Assembly (NCBI GenBank): GCA_035545855.1
Contig: DASZXK010000157.1
Coordinates: 4,774 to 68,773 of the forward strand
Source: DASZVB01 sp035545855
GTDB taxonomy: Bacteria > Myxococcota_A > Polyangia > Polyangiales > Polyangiaceae
DNA: 64,000 nt
Direction: 5' to 3'
Each line of letters starts with the position of its first letter. Position 1 is the first letter of the stretch. The position numbers and the translations under genes were made by a program. Positions 53,652 to 62,097 of the stretch are shown in pieces. A model generated the notes under the pieces. The model ran no database searches and had not been told where the DNA came from. It saw only the letters and a list, made by a program, of their open reading frames with translations.

Positions 53652-54596
53652 TCAGCTCTTCGGCGCGCCCGGCTCGAAGCGTCCCATCACGCGGAAGAGC
53701 GCGAGCGCCGCGGCGAAGATCACGACCGCGGTCGCGCTCGCGGTCCGGTTCGTCTCCGGAACGAGGAGCGCGAAGCAGACGAGGAACCCCGCGAGCGCCG
53801 ACAGGAGCGAGAGCGCGGCGGAGACGGTCGCGCCCTTCCGCCACGCGAACACGGCGGCCGCGAGCCCGAGTCCCGTCATGGCGCCCACGGCCCCGGCGAG
53901 CCCGCGATCCGAGGAGCCCGCACCCGCCTTCGGGGCCGCCGTCGACGGCGCGGTGCCGTCCGTCGTGATCTTCGTCGCGCTGCCCGCGGGACGGAGTCCG
54001 GGGCGCGGCTTGAACGTCGCGAGCTCTGCCGGTTCGAGGACCCGCGCGTGCGTCACCTCGATCCGGCGGAGCGGCCGCTTTCCTTCGTCCGCCGGCGCGT
54101 GCTCGATGAGCGAGACGACGTCCTTCCCGGTCTCCACTTCTCCGAACACCGTGTATTGCCCGTCGAGGTGAGGGGCGTCCACCGTGAGGACGGAGAAGGA
54201 CGTCTCCCCGGCGTTCGGATCCTCGTTCGGGTGCGCGAGCGAGACCGAGTAGCGGCGATGCCGCACGGTCGGGCTCGCCTCGAGCGCGAGCTTGTGGATG
54301 AGCTTCCGCTGGTCCTCGGAGAGCGCCGTGGCGCGATCTTCGGCGGAAGAGAGCTGGATCACGAAGCCGGGCTCGACCCGGACGAAATGCGTGCCGTCGT
54401 AGACGCCGCCCCGCACGAGCTTCTCGATCTGCTCCACGGTGTGCGGCGCGACGTCGGGGTAGAGTGCGAGGACCAGATCGCCCGCCGTCGTCTCGAGGAC
54501 GACGCGCTCGGGGGCCTTTCGCGGGCCGTCGTCGGCGGCGACCGCGCCCGCGGCCGTGAGCGTCGCGGCGAGGACGACCGCGCCCGGGCGCCTCAT
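53652..54596 (-). CDS. Cyclophilin-type peptidyl-prolyl isomerase fused to membrane segments
   Basis: 314 residues from ATG 54596. After a signal-like N-terminus comes a cyclophilin domain (about 30-185): 'RVVLETTAGDLVLALYPDVAPHTV', 'FVRVEPGFVIQ' with the catalytic Arg (R73), and 'HLDGQYTVFGEV'. The C-terminal 130 residues add a Pro/Thr linker and about three membrane helices ('MTGLGLAAAVFAW', 'ALSLLSALAGFLVCFALLV', 'SATAVVIFAAALALF'), which cyclophilins normally lack. It therefore acts anchored in the inner membrane on exported proteins. Stop/start overlap by four bases with the upstream membrane gene. Confidence 0.87.
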   Translation of the reverse strand: MRRPGAVVLAATLTAAGAVAADDGPRKAPERVVLETTAGDLVLALYPDVAPHTVEQIEKLVRGGVYDGTHFVRVEPGFVIQLSSAEDRATALSEDQRKLIHKLALEASPTVRHRRYSVSLAHPNEDPNAGETSFSVLTVDAPHLDGQYTVFGEVETGKDVVSLIEHAPADEGKRPLRRIEVTHARVLEPAELATFKPRPGLRPAGSATKITTDGTAPSTAAPKAGAGSSDRGLAGAVGAMTGLGLAAAVFAWRKGATVSAALSLLSALAGFLVCFALLVPETNRTASATAVVIFAAALALFRVMGRFEPGAPKS

Positions 54597-55702
54597 TCCG
54601 CAGGCTCCGCCGCGCGCGGCCCCAAGAGATTTCCGAGGGTGGTCATGAGGGGGCTCGAGACGCCCGGATTCTTCAGCTTCCAGATCACGCCGTCGACGAA
54701 GAAGTGATGAATCTGCACCGCCGCGAAGAGCACGCCCGTCGCGAACGGCAGGGCGACGCCGGCCGCGTCGGCCGCCAGGCGAGGCGTCGCCCAGAACAGC
54801 GCGATGCCGCCCGCCACGTTCTTGACCCACCAGCCGAGCGTCTCTCCGAAGAGCCGCGAGCGCGTGAGCCTCTCGCCGCGCGCCGTCTCCGCCATCTGCA
54901 TCGCCCAGGCGATGAGCAGGTACTGGAGCGAGTGGAAGAACGGGACGAACTCCGCGAAGCTCTGGCGCGAGGGCCCCGCGACGAACCAGACGTACTGGCT
55001 CACCGCCGGGAGGAGCACGATCGGCGGGATCTTCCGCTTCTCTTTCCGCGCGTAGAGGGTGAGGAGCACGGCGAGGGCGATGCCGGAGAGCACGAGCAGC
55101 ACCGTCACTCCCGTGACCGCCCACTCGGGGACACCGAGCGTGTCGTACGCGACGCCCCAGAAGTTCGCCTTCTGCCCCGCGCCCTCCGCGCGGATCGTCT
55201 GCATCACGAACGTGCCGTAGACGAAGGTGACGAGCGCGCGCCGCTCCCACGTGCCGATCGGCAGGCCCGCGCGTCGTGCGTAGAGGAGCGAGACGCCGAC
55301 GGTCTGACCGCTGAAGTGATACGGCGACCACAGCATGAAGAGATGCACGAACGCGGGCGCCAAGATCTTCGGCGAGACGAGCGCCATGCTGGTGAGGCCG
55401 AGCACCGCGACGGGCACGGCGAACGCCGTGAGCGGGTAGGAGCGAACGCCGGTCGTGCCTTGGTAGAGGCGATAGCTCGTCGCCGAGAAGTGCGGCCAGT
55501 TCACGACCCACATCAGCGCGGCTGCGGTGGAGATCACCGTGTCGGTGCGCTCCCCGCCGTGGAAGAGCCACAGCACCGCGAAGAGCAGGAGGGACGCGCC
55601 GCCGACGAAGAACGCGTCCACGGGCCCGCTCACGAAATAGAGTCCCCCGTTCCGCTTCGCGGCGAAGGCTTCTGGCGCGGACGGAACGTCGGAGGAAGGC
55701 AC
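54593..55702 (-). CDS. His-rich multispanning membrane protein, unknown function
   Basis: 369 residues from GTG 55702 (GTG 55783 is a longer in-frame alternative; its extra 27 residues are Arg-rich and look untranslated). About eight membrane segments. Conserved-looking His positions lie at or near membrane ends: 'NWPHFSATSYRLYQ', 'SPYHFSGQ', 'FFHSLQYLLIAWAMQM' and 'IHHFFVDGVIWKLK'. This arrangement resembles multi-His membrane metalloenzymes (for example Brp/Blh or fatty-acid hydroxylase-like), but no full motif matches. Translationally coupled to the membrane cyclophilin, which may fold it or its partner. Confidence 0.65.
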   Translation of the reverse strand: MPSSDVPSAPEAFAAKRNGGLYFVSGPVDAFFVGGASLLLFAVLWLFHGGERTDTVISTAAALMWVVNWPHFSATSYRLYQGTTGVRSYPLTAFAVPVAVLGLTSMALVSPKILAPAFVHLFMLWSPYHFSGQTVGVSLLYARRAGLPIGTWERRALVTFVYGTFVMQTIRAEGAGQKANFWGVAYDTLGVPEWAVTGVTVLLVLSGIALAVLLTLYARKEKRKIPPIVLLPAVSQYVWFVAGPSRQSFAEFVPFFHSLQYLLIAWAMQMAETARGERLTRSRLFGETLGWWVKNVAGGIALFWATPRLAADAAGVALPFATGVLFAAVQIHHFFVDGVIWKLKNPGVSSPLMTTLGNLLGPRAAEPAE

Positions 55703-55813
55703 TCGAGAGCAGCTTACCGCTCGCCGCCCGGGCTCGCGTCGCGGAAGGCCGGAGGCGGCGAGCTCACGCCGAACGGAGGACACGCCGCAACCGTTGCAAA
55801 CGTCGGAAACTTT

Positions 55814-55843
55814 TTGCGTGCCTGTGCCGAGCGCGCCTACACT
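55814..55843 (+). promoter_or_regulatory. Candidate promoter of the giant repeat lipoprotein
   Basis: TTGCGT at 55,814-55,819 and TACACT at 55,838-55,843 with an 18-base spacer, 144 bases before the ATG. The -10 matches four of six consensus bases. It lies in a 200-base divergent region that otherwise shows no gene. Confidence 0.4.
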
Positions 55844-55986
55844 GTCTCCGCCGGTTTTTCTGCGGCGTTCGGAGCCGGGTGCGCGCCGGGCCGTCGGGTG
55901 GCGCCTGGTAGGCTTCTTGCGATAAGCTCGATCGGATTTCCCTCGGCCTCGCGGCCCGACTCGGCCGCAGGGGTCCCCAGTACAGC

Positions 55987-58900
55987 ATGCGAACCCCCCC
56001 GGCGTTGCTCGGCGTCCTTCAAGCGGCGCTGCTCTCCATCCTCGTCTTCCTGGGGGCGGTGGGGTGCGAGGAGTCGGGGACCGGGGTCTCCCAGCTCGGC
56101 GGTCCGGGTCCTGCCGCGTGCATCGACGCGGACGGGGACGGCTTCGGCATCGGGTGCCCCGCGGGCGCCGACTGCAACGATCAGGACCCGAGCGTCAAGG
56201 ACGGCTGCTACCGGTGCGTGACCCCGGATGACGGCTGCCCGTGCACCGACGAAGGGCAGATGATCCCGTGCGGCGACGTGAGCGCCGTCACGGGCGATCA
56301 GGTGAGCTGCGTGACCGGTCGGAGGAGCTGCGTCTCCGGCAAGTGGGGCGCGTGCTCCGCCGACACGATGAGCACGCTCACGCTCACGCCGGACGAGCTC
56401 CGGCGCATGACGGTCGACACGAACCCGATCCCTTGTGTCTCGAACCCGTGCGACCCGTTCTGCAAGCACTTCCTCAAGCCGCCGATGCCCGACGTGCCGC
56501 CCTCTACGGGGCTCATCGTCGGGGGCGACGGCGGCGTCGTCACGATCCGGAACCCGTACGTCGGGAGCGGCACGAAGAACCCCGGGGACGCCTGCACGGA
56601 CGGCTGGGAATGCACGACCGGGGTCTGCACCTCGGGCACGTGCCAGGCGAGCACCTGCACCGACGGCGTCCAGAACGGCACGGAGACGGCCATCGACTGC
56701 GGCGGCGCCTCCTGCACGTCGTGCGCGGACGGCGCGACGTGCCTCGCCGCGAGCGACTGCTTCAGCCAGATGTGCACGGGCGGCATCTGCCAGACCCCGA
56801 CGTGCGTCGACGGCATCCGGAACGGCAACGAGGGTGACGTCGACTGCGGCGGGTCGAGCTGCGGCAAGTGTGGGGACACGAAGACCTGCTACGCGGACAC
56901 GGATTGCGTCTCCACGTTCTGCAAGACGGGCATCTGCACCCAGCCAATCTGCGCCGACGGTGCCAAGAACGGGCCGGAGACGGACATCGACTGCGGCGGC
57001 GGGACGTGCCCGAAGTGCACGGACGGCCTCGGCTGCGCCTCCCTCACGGACTGCGTGAGCGGCGTCTGCACGGGCTCGGTCTGCCAGGTGCCGACGTGCG
57101 CGGACGGCGTGAAGAACGCGACGGAAGGCGACGTCGACTGCGGCGGCGCGTGCCCCACCAAGTGCGGCAACGGGAAGACGTGTGCCGCCGGCACGGACTG
57201 CTCGTCCGGTTTCTGCGGCGGCACGGGGACCTGCGCCGCGGCGACCTGCGGGGACGGCTTCCTGAACGGGACGGAGACGGCCGTCGACTGCGGCGGCGCC
57301 TCGTGCCCGAAATGCGGCAACAACGGCTCCTGCCTCGCGAACTCGGACTGCTGGAGCGGCGTCTGCTTCGCCGGCGTCTGCCAGGCGCCGACCTGCGCCG
57401 ACGGCGTGAAGAACAGCATCGAGGGCGACGTCGACTGCGGCGGCTCGTGTCCCGGCGCCTGTCTCCTCGGCCAGGCTTGCTTCACGAACACGGACTGTGG
57501 GACCGGCTACTGCAAGGCGGGCATCTGCACGAACGCCGCCTGCAACGACGGCGCGAAGAACGGAACGGAAACGGGCGTCGACTGCGGCGGCGGCGGTTGC
57601 GGTACCTGCCCGAACGGCGAGGGCTGCCTCGCTTCCTCGGACTGCTGGAGCGGGGTCTGCACCGCGAACGTCTGCGCCGCGCCCACGTGCAGCGATGGCG
57701 TCGCGAACGGCACCGAAGGCGACGTCGACTGCGGTGGGACGTGCGCGAAGTGCGGCAACGCGAAGAGCTGCCACGCGAACGCCGACTGCACGAGCGGCGT
57801 GTGCGGAGCGGGCACGTGCGTGCCGCCGGGCTGCGCCAACGGCTACCTGGACGGCCTCGAGACCGCCGTCGACTGCGGCGGCGGCACCTGCCCCGCGTGC
57901 GGGACGGGCGGCGCCTGCCTCGCGAACACGGACTGCTACAGCAAGAAGTGCACGGGAGGCTTCTGCGCCGCCTCGGCTTGCAACGACGGCATCCAGAACG
58001 GCTCCGAGGGCGACATCGATTGTGGCGGGTCCTGCGCCACCAAGTGCGCCGTCGGAAAGGCGTGCACGTCGAACGCGGACTGCTCCACGGCGGTCTGCAA
58101 GTCCGGGGTCTGCGTCACGGCCGGGTGCGCGAACGGCGCCATCGACGGCACGGAGACGGCCGTCGACTGCGGCGGCGGGTCGTGCCCCGCATGCGGCAAT
58201 GGCGGGACGTGCGTCGCGGCGAGCGACTGCTGGAGCTCGGTGTGCTCGGGTTCGCCCGCGACGTGCCAGGTTCCGACCTGCGCCGACGGCGTCAAGAACG
58301 GCACGGAGGGGGACCAGGACTGCGGCGGCGCCTGCGGCACGAAGTGCACGAACGGCAAGACCTGCTACGTGAACGCGGACTGCGCGTCCGGGTTCTGCGG
58401 TGCCGGCATCTGCAGCGTGCCCGGCTGCAACGACGGCTTCAAGAACGGGACGGAGACCGGCGTCGACTGCGGCGGCGGTTCTTGCCCCGTGTGCGGCACC
58501 GGCGGCGGTTGCACGGCAGCGTCCGACTGCTGGAGCCAGATCTGCACGGCCGGAGCTTGCGCCGCGCCGAGCTGCACGGACACGAAGCGGAACGGCACCG
58601 AAGGGGACGTCGACTGCGGCGGGACGTGCGCCGGCAAGTGCGCCACCGGCAAGACCTGTTACGTGAACGCCGACTGCACGTCCGGCCTCTGCGGCTCGGG
58701 CGTCTGCACGAACACCGGCTGCTCGAACCTCTTCAAGGACGGGACGGAGACGGACGTCGACTGCGGCGGCGCGAGCTGCCCGAAGTGCGGCACGAACGGA
58801 GCCTGCACGGCCGCGAGCGACTGCTACTCGGGCGTCTGCCTCGCGAACAAGTGCCAGGCGCCGACGTGTTCGGACACGAAGAAGAACGGGACGGAGGGTG

Positions 58901-61900
58901 ACGTCGACTGCGGCGGCACTTGCTCCAAGTGCGCGAACGGCAAGGGCTGCTACGCGAACGCGGATTGCACGTCCGGCTTCTGCAAGACGGGCGTCTGCAC
59001 CGCGCCCGCGTGCAACGACGGCGCGAAGAACGGCACGGAGACGGACGTCGACTGCGGCGGTGCGAGCTGCTCGAAGTGCGGCACCGGCGCCGTCTGCACG
59101 GCGGCGAGCGACTGCGTGAGCGGCGTCTGCACGGGCGGACTCTGCAAGGCGCCGCTCTGCACGGACGGCATCAAGAACGGCACCGAGACCGCCGTCGACT
59201 GCGGCGGCGGCACCTGCAACAAGTGCGGGACCGGCGTCGCCTGCACGAGCGCGGGGGACTGCACGAGTGGCTACTGCTCCGGCGGCGTCTGCCAGGCGAC
59301 GTGCGGGAGCGGCGCCGCGGCGCAACCGGTCCTCGGCATGCTCACGATGATGCAGATGTCGTCGGGGACCGACCTCGCGAACATCCGCACGGGCATGACG
59401 ACGTTCTTCTCCGGGACGAACGTCAGCGGCGTGTACGCCGGTTTCGACTCCGGACCGTGCTCCGGGTGCAGCGACCCGAACAACCCGCCCGCTTGCCCGA
59501 GCAACACGTACGAGTGCTGCTCGTCGAACTACGACAACGTCACGCCGTCGAACGCCTCGCAGAACCTCTCGGTCAACTACGGCATCCTCCCCGGCGCGGG
59601 CAACGCCCAGCGGACGGCGGTGAACAACGCGATCAACGCCGTCGGGTCGACCGCGGACGCGCCGCTCGCCCCCATGCTCCAGGGCGCCATCGACGCGGCG
59701 CAGTACTGGGAGTTCCAGCACCCGGGCGCGAAGGCCGCGGTCGTCCTCGTCGTCGACAAGTTGCCGAACGTCTGCGGCCACTGCGGCAAGAAGGCGTTCA
59801 AGTCGAAGGGCCAGACGGCTTCCTGCCAGGTGCAGGAGGTCGCGCAGATCGCGGAGTCCGCCTACTACGACGCGAACTACCCGGTGACGACGTACGTCGT
59901 CGGCGTGAAGCACGGGCAGCCGGACTACATCAAGTACTTCGACGTCATCGCCCGCGCCGGCAGCGGCAACAAGTACGACACCATCGTCGCCGATCTCTCG
60001 GCCGGCACGAACGCCCAGAAGCAGACGGCGATGACCAACGCGATGACGACCGCGTTGAACGGCTCGCTCACGTGCCAGTACAAGGTGCCGACGCCGCCGA
60101 CGGGAAGCGTCATCGATCCGAGCCAGCTCACCTCGACGTACAAGGCCGTCAACTACACGCGCGTGAACTCGCTCGGCTCCTGCGGCGCGGGCAACGGCTT
60201 CTACTACGACACGGCCAGTAACCAGGCCACGTACTGCCCGACGACCTGCAACACGGTCCACTCGGACCTCACGACGAATCCGAGCTTCACGTTCCAGTGC
60301 CAGTCCGGCTGCAGCAGCGGCACGGCGACGGGGACGCCCGCACCGCTCGACATCCTGTTCCTCGTGGACCGCAACGGCTCGATGAGCCAGTCGTGCAGCG
60401 TCTTCGGCGGCGTGGACTCGGCCACCGCCGGGATGGACGTCGGGATCGACACGACCACCGACGTCACGATCTGGGAAGCGGCGCAGTCGCAGATCTACGG
60501 ATTCGTCCGCGATCCGCGGAACGCCGGCATGCAGGTCGGCCTCACGTACTTCCCCGCGCCGGCGGTGAACACGTGCGCGACGTGCGGGTTCATCGGCTAC
60601 GGGCTCTTCTGCATCAACAGCGGCTGGACGAGCGCGCCCTTCCCCGGCTGCTACCAGACGAAGGGCAGCGGGGACGGCGTCCCGAGCGGCGTCCCCGCCG
60701 GCACGTACGGCAACTGCGCGCTCGCGACGGGCTCGGCGCTCGGCGGCAACGCCTACGGCTTCTACACGTATCACACCGGCGCCGTCACCGACGCCGCCGC
60801 CTGCACGTTCGACTACGCCCCGACGAACGCGAACACGACGGGCGTCCCCTTCGGGACGATCCCCGGCAGCGGCGGGTCGCCTCAGTGGCAGCTCATCCAG
60901 AACTCCCTGAAGCAGACCGCGCCGATCGGCGTGAACCAGCTCACGGTCGTGCCCGCGCTCGGCAGCGCGATCAACTACGCGAAGGCGCACCAGACTGCGA
61001 CCGGCCGGAAGACGGTCGTCGCGCTCATCACGGGTGACCCCATTCCGGCCGCGAACGCCGGCAACTGCGCCAGCCCGGCGAGCGGCACGTGTCTGAACTG
61101 CGCGAACCCGCTCGCGGGTGCGATCACCACGGCGACGAGCGGCCACTCGAGCGGCGTCGACACCTTCGTCGTCGGCATCGGCCCGAACGCGACCGCCGCG
61201 GCTGCGATGACGGGCCTGAACCAGATCCAGTCCGCCGGTACCGGCGCGACGTTCCCGTCCGCGCAGTACATCCCGGATTCGTCCGATCCTGCCGCGCTCT
61301 CCGACGCGCTCCGCACGATCCGCCAGAACGCGACGAGCTGTTCGTTCGGACTTCCGACGCCTCCGGCCGGCGGCACCCTGGCCCTCACCGGCGCGAACCA
61401 GCCGAAGGTCTACCTGACCGCCGTCAGCGCCGGGTCCGGCGTGCAGCTCACGAAGTCCGCGACCGGTTGCGGCACGGGCACGTCGTGGGGCTACGACAAC
61501 GACACGACGCCCGCGGCGATCAATCTCTGCGACAGCACCGCGACCGGCGCCTGCGGCGAGTTCAAGGCCGACCCCGACGCGCGCGTGGACATCGTCTACC
61601 AGTGCGTTCCGCCGCCTCCGCCGCCTCCGCCCCCGCCGCCTCCGCCGCCGCCTCCGCCCCCGGCGAAGACCTACATCGTCTTCTTCGACTTCGATAAGTC
61701 GGACCTGACGGCGGAAGCGCAGTCGACCGTGACCCAGGCCGTGGCTGCCGCCAAGCAGCTAGGCTCGGTGCGCATCATGGTCACCGGCCACACCGACACG
61801 GTGGGTTCGGACCGCTACAACCAGGCGCTTTCGATCCGCCGCGCCACCTCGGTGAAGAGCGAGATGGTGCGCCAGGGCCTGACCGCCGACAGCATCGCGA

Positions 61901-61995
61901 TCGAGGGCAAGTCCTTCCACGATCCGATGGTGCCGACTGGGCCGAATGTCCGCGAGCCGAAGAACCGCCGCGCGGTCATTGACCTCGGCGGCTGA
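55987..61995 (+). CDS. Giant Cys-repeat VWA lipoprotein, artificially continued into an OmpA domain
   Basis: The frame encodes 2002 residues. Signal MRTPPALLGVLQAALLSILV ends in lipobox G-A-V-G-C. Next: a Ca-binding 'DADGDGFGIGC' segment; eighteen 49-residue 8-Cys repeats (residues 224-1105); a degenerate VWA region lacking the metal motif, closed by a Cys cap ('LTCQYKVPTPP'...'TFQC'); a second VWA with D-R-N-G-S and a second cap ending 'VDIVYQC' at 61,605. In the related lipoprotein at 39.8 kb the protein stops after this cap. Here 18 prolines and an OmpA C-terminal domain ('VFFDFDKSDLT', 'GHTDTVGSDRYN', 'PKNRRAVIDLGG') follow with foreign codon use. The true lipoprotein probably ends near 61,610-61,660. 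Confidence 0.85.
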   Translation: MRTPPALLGVLQAALLSILVFLGAVGCEESGTGVSQLGGPGPAACIDADGDGFGIGCPAGADCNDQDPSVKDGCYRCVTPDDGCPCTDEGQMIPCGDVSAVTGDQVSCVTGRRSCVSGKWGACSADTMSTLTLTPDELRRMTVDTNPIPCVSNPCDPFCKHFLKPPMPDVPPSTGLIVGGDGGVVTIRNPYVGSGTKNPGDACTDGWECTTGVCTSGTCQASTCTDGVQNGTETAIDCGGASCTSCADGATCLAASDCFSQMCTGGICQTPTCVDGIRNGNEGDVDCGGSSCGKCGDTKTCYADTDCVSTFCKTGICTQPICADGAKNGPETDIDCGGGTCPKCTDGLGCASLTDCVSGVCTGSVCQVPTCADGVKNATEGDVDCGGACPTKCGNGKTCAAGTDCSSGFCGGTGTCAAATCGDGFLNGTETAVDCGGASCPKCGNNGSCLANSDCWSGVCFAGVCQAPTCADGVKNSIEGDVDCGGSCPGACLLGQACFTNTDCGTGYCKAGICTNAACNDGAKNGTETGVDCGGGGCGTCPNGEGCLASSDCWSGVCTANVCAAPTCSDGVANGTEGDVDCGGTCAKCGNAKSCHANADCTSGVCGAGTCVPPGCANGYLDGLETAVDCGGGTCPACGTGGACLANTDCYSKKCTGGFCAASACNDGIQNGSEGDIDCGGSCATKCAVGKACTSNADCSTAVCKSGVCVTAGCANGAIDGTETAVDCGGGSCPACGNGGTCVAASDCWSSVCSGSPATCQVPTCADGVKNGTEGDQDCGGACGTKCTNGKTCYVNADCASGFCGAGICSVPGCNDGFKNGTETGVDCGGGSCPVCGTGGGCTAASDCWSQICTAGACAAPSCTDTKRNGTEGDVDCGGTCAGKCATGKTCYVNADCTSGLCGSGVCTNTGCSNLFKDGTETDVDCGGASCPKCGTNGACTAASDCYSGVCLANKCQAPTCSDTKKNGTEGDVDCGGTCSKCANGKGCYANADCTSGFCKTGVCTAPACNDGAKNGTETDVDCGGASCSKCGTGAVCTAASDCVSGVCTGGLCKAPLCTDGIKNGTETAVDCGGGTCNKCGTGVACTSAGDCTSGYCSGGVCQATCGSGAAAQPVLGMLTMMQMSSGTDLANIRTGMTTFFSGTNVSGVYAGFDSGPCSGCSDPNNPPACPSNTYECCSSNYDNVTPSNASQNLSVNYGILPGAGNAQRTAVNNAINAVGSTADAPLAPMLQGAIDAAQYWEFQHPGAKAAVVLVVDKLPNVCGHCGKKAFKSKGQTASCQVQEVAQIAESAYYDANYPVTTYVVGVKHGQPDYIKYFDVIARAGSGNKYDTIVADLSAGTNAQKQTAMTNAMTTALNGSLTCQYKVPTPPTGSVIDPSQLTSTYKAVNYTRVNSLGSCGAGNGFYYDTASNQATYCPTTCNTVHSDLTTNPSFTFQCQSGCSSGTATGTPAPLDILFLVDRNGSMSQSCSVFGGVDSATAGMDVGIDTTTDVTIWEAAQSQIYGFVRDPRNAGMQVGLTYFPAPAVNTCATCGFIGYGLFCINSGWTSAPFPGCYQTKGSGDGVPSGVPAGTYGNCALATGSALGGNAYGFYTYHTGAVTDAAACTFDYAPTNANTTGVPFGTIPGSGGSPQWQLIQNSLKQTAPIGVNQLTVVPALGSAINYAKAHQTATGRKTVVALITGDPIPAANAGNCASPASGTCLNCANPLAGAITTATSGHSSGVDTFVVGIGPNATAAAAMTGLNQIQSAGTGATFPSAQYIPDSSDPAALSDALRTIRQNATSCSFGLPTPPAGGTLALTGANQPKVYLTAVSAGSGVQLTKSATGCGTGTSWGYDNDTTPAAINLCDSTATGACGEFKADPDARVDIVYQCVPPPPPPPPPPPPPPPPPPAKTYIVFFDFDKSDLTAEAQSTVTQAVAAAKQLGSVRIMVTGHTDTVGSDRYNQALSIRRATSVKSEMVRQGLTADSIAIEGKSFHDPMVPTGPNVREPKNRRAVIDLGG
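56656..59301 (+). repeat. Eighteen tandem 147-bp (49-residue) 8-Cys repeats
   Basis: Exactly 2,646 bases = 18 x 147. Each unit reads C-x-D-G-x2-N-G-x-E-[TG]-x2-D-C-G-G-x2-C-x2-C-x4-x-C-x5-D-C-x3-x-C-x4-C. Two subtypes alternate: odd units have 'TETxxDCGG', even units 'EGDxDCGG'. The alternation holds through unit 16; units 17 and 18 are both TET type. Confidence 0.93.
61609..61662 (+). other. Poly-proline tract, probable chimeric contig junction
   Basis: Eighteen consecutive proline codons (CCG/CCT/CCC) in a self-similar GC repeat. Upstream sequence is myxobacterium-like and downstream sequence alphaproteobacterium-like in codon use and gene content. A shared low-complexity tract is the classic place for assemblers to join unrelated genomes. 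Confidence 0.8.
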
Positions 61996-62017
61996 CAAGG
62001 CCACCGGTTGAAAATGA

Positions 62018-62047
62018 AAAAGGGCCGGTCTCGCGACCGGCCCTTTT
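62018..62047. terminator. Rho-independent terminator, probably bidirectional
   Basis: AAAAGGGCCGGTC (62,018-62,030) and its perfect inverted copy (62,035-62,047) form a 13-bp stem with a TCGC loop, with A-run before and T-run after. Lies 22 bases after the OmpA stop and serves the convergent gene as well. Confidence 0.93.
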
Positions 62048-62097
62048 GTTTGGGCATCATGGCGGCCAGGCAAACACCGCCGCCTATTCAGACCACG

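Noticed and set aside
55837..61146. 1769-codon open frame on the minus strand opposite the giant Cys-repeat gene
   Set aside because: It mirrors the repeat: the translation is Ala/Arg/Val-rich with no motif or signal, and the plus strand has signal peptide, Cys spacing and VWA domains.
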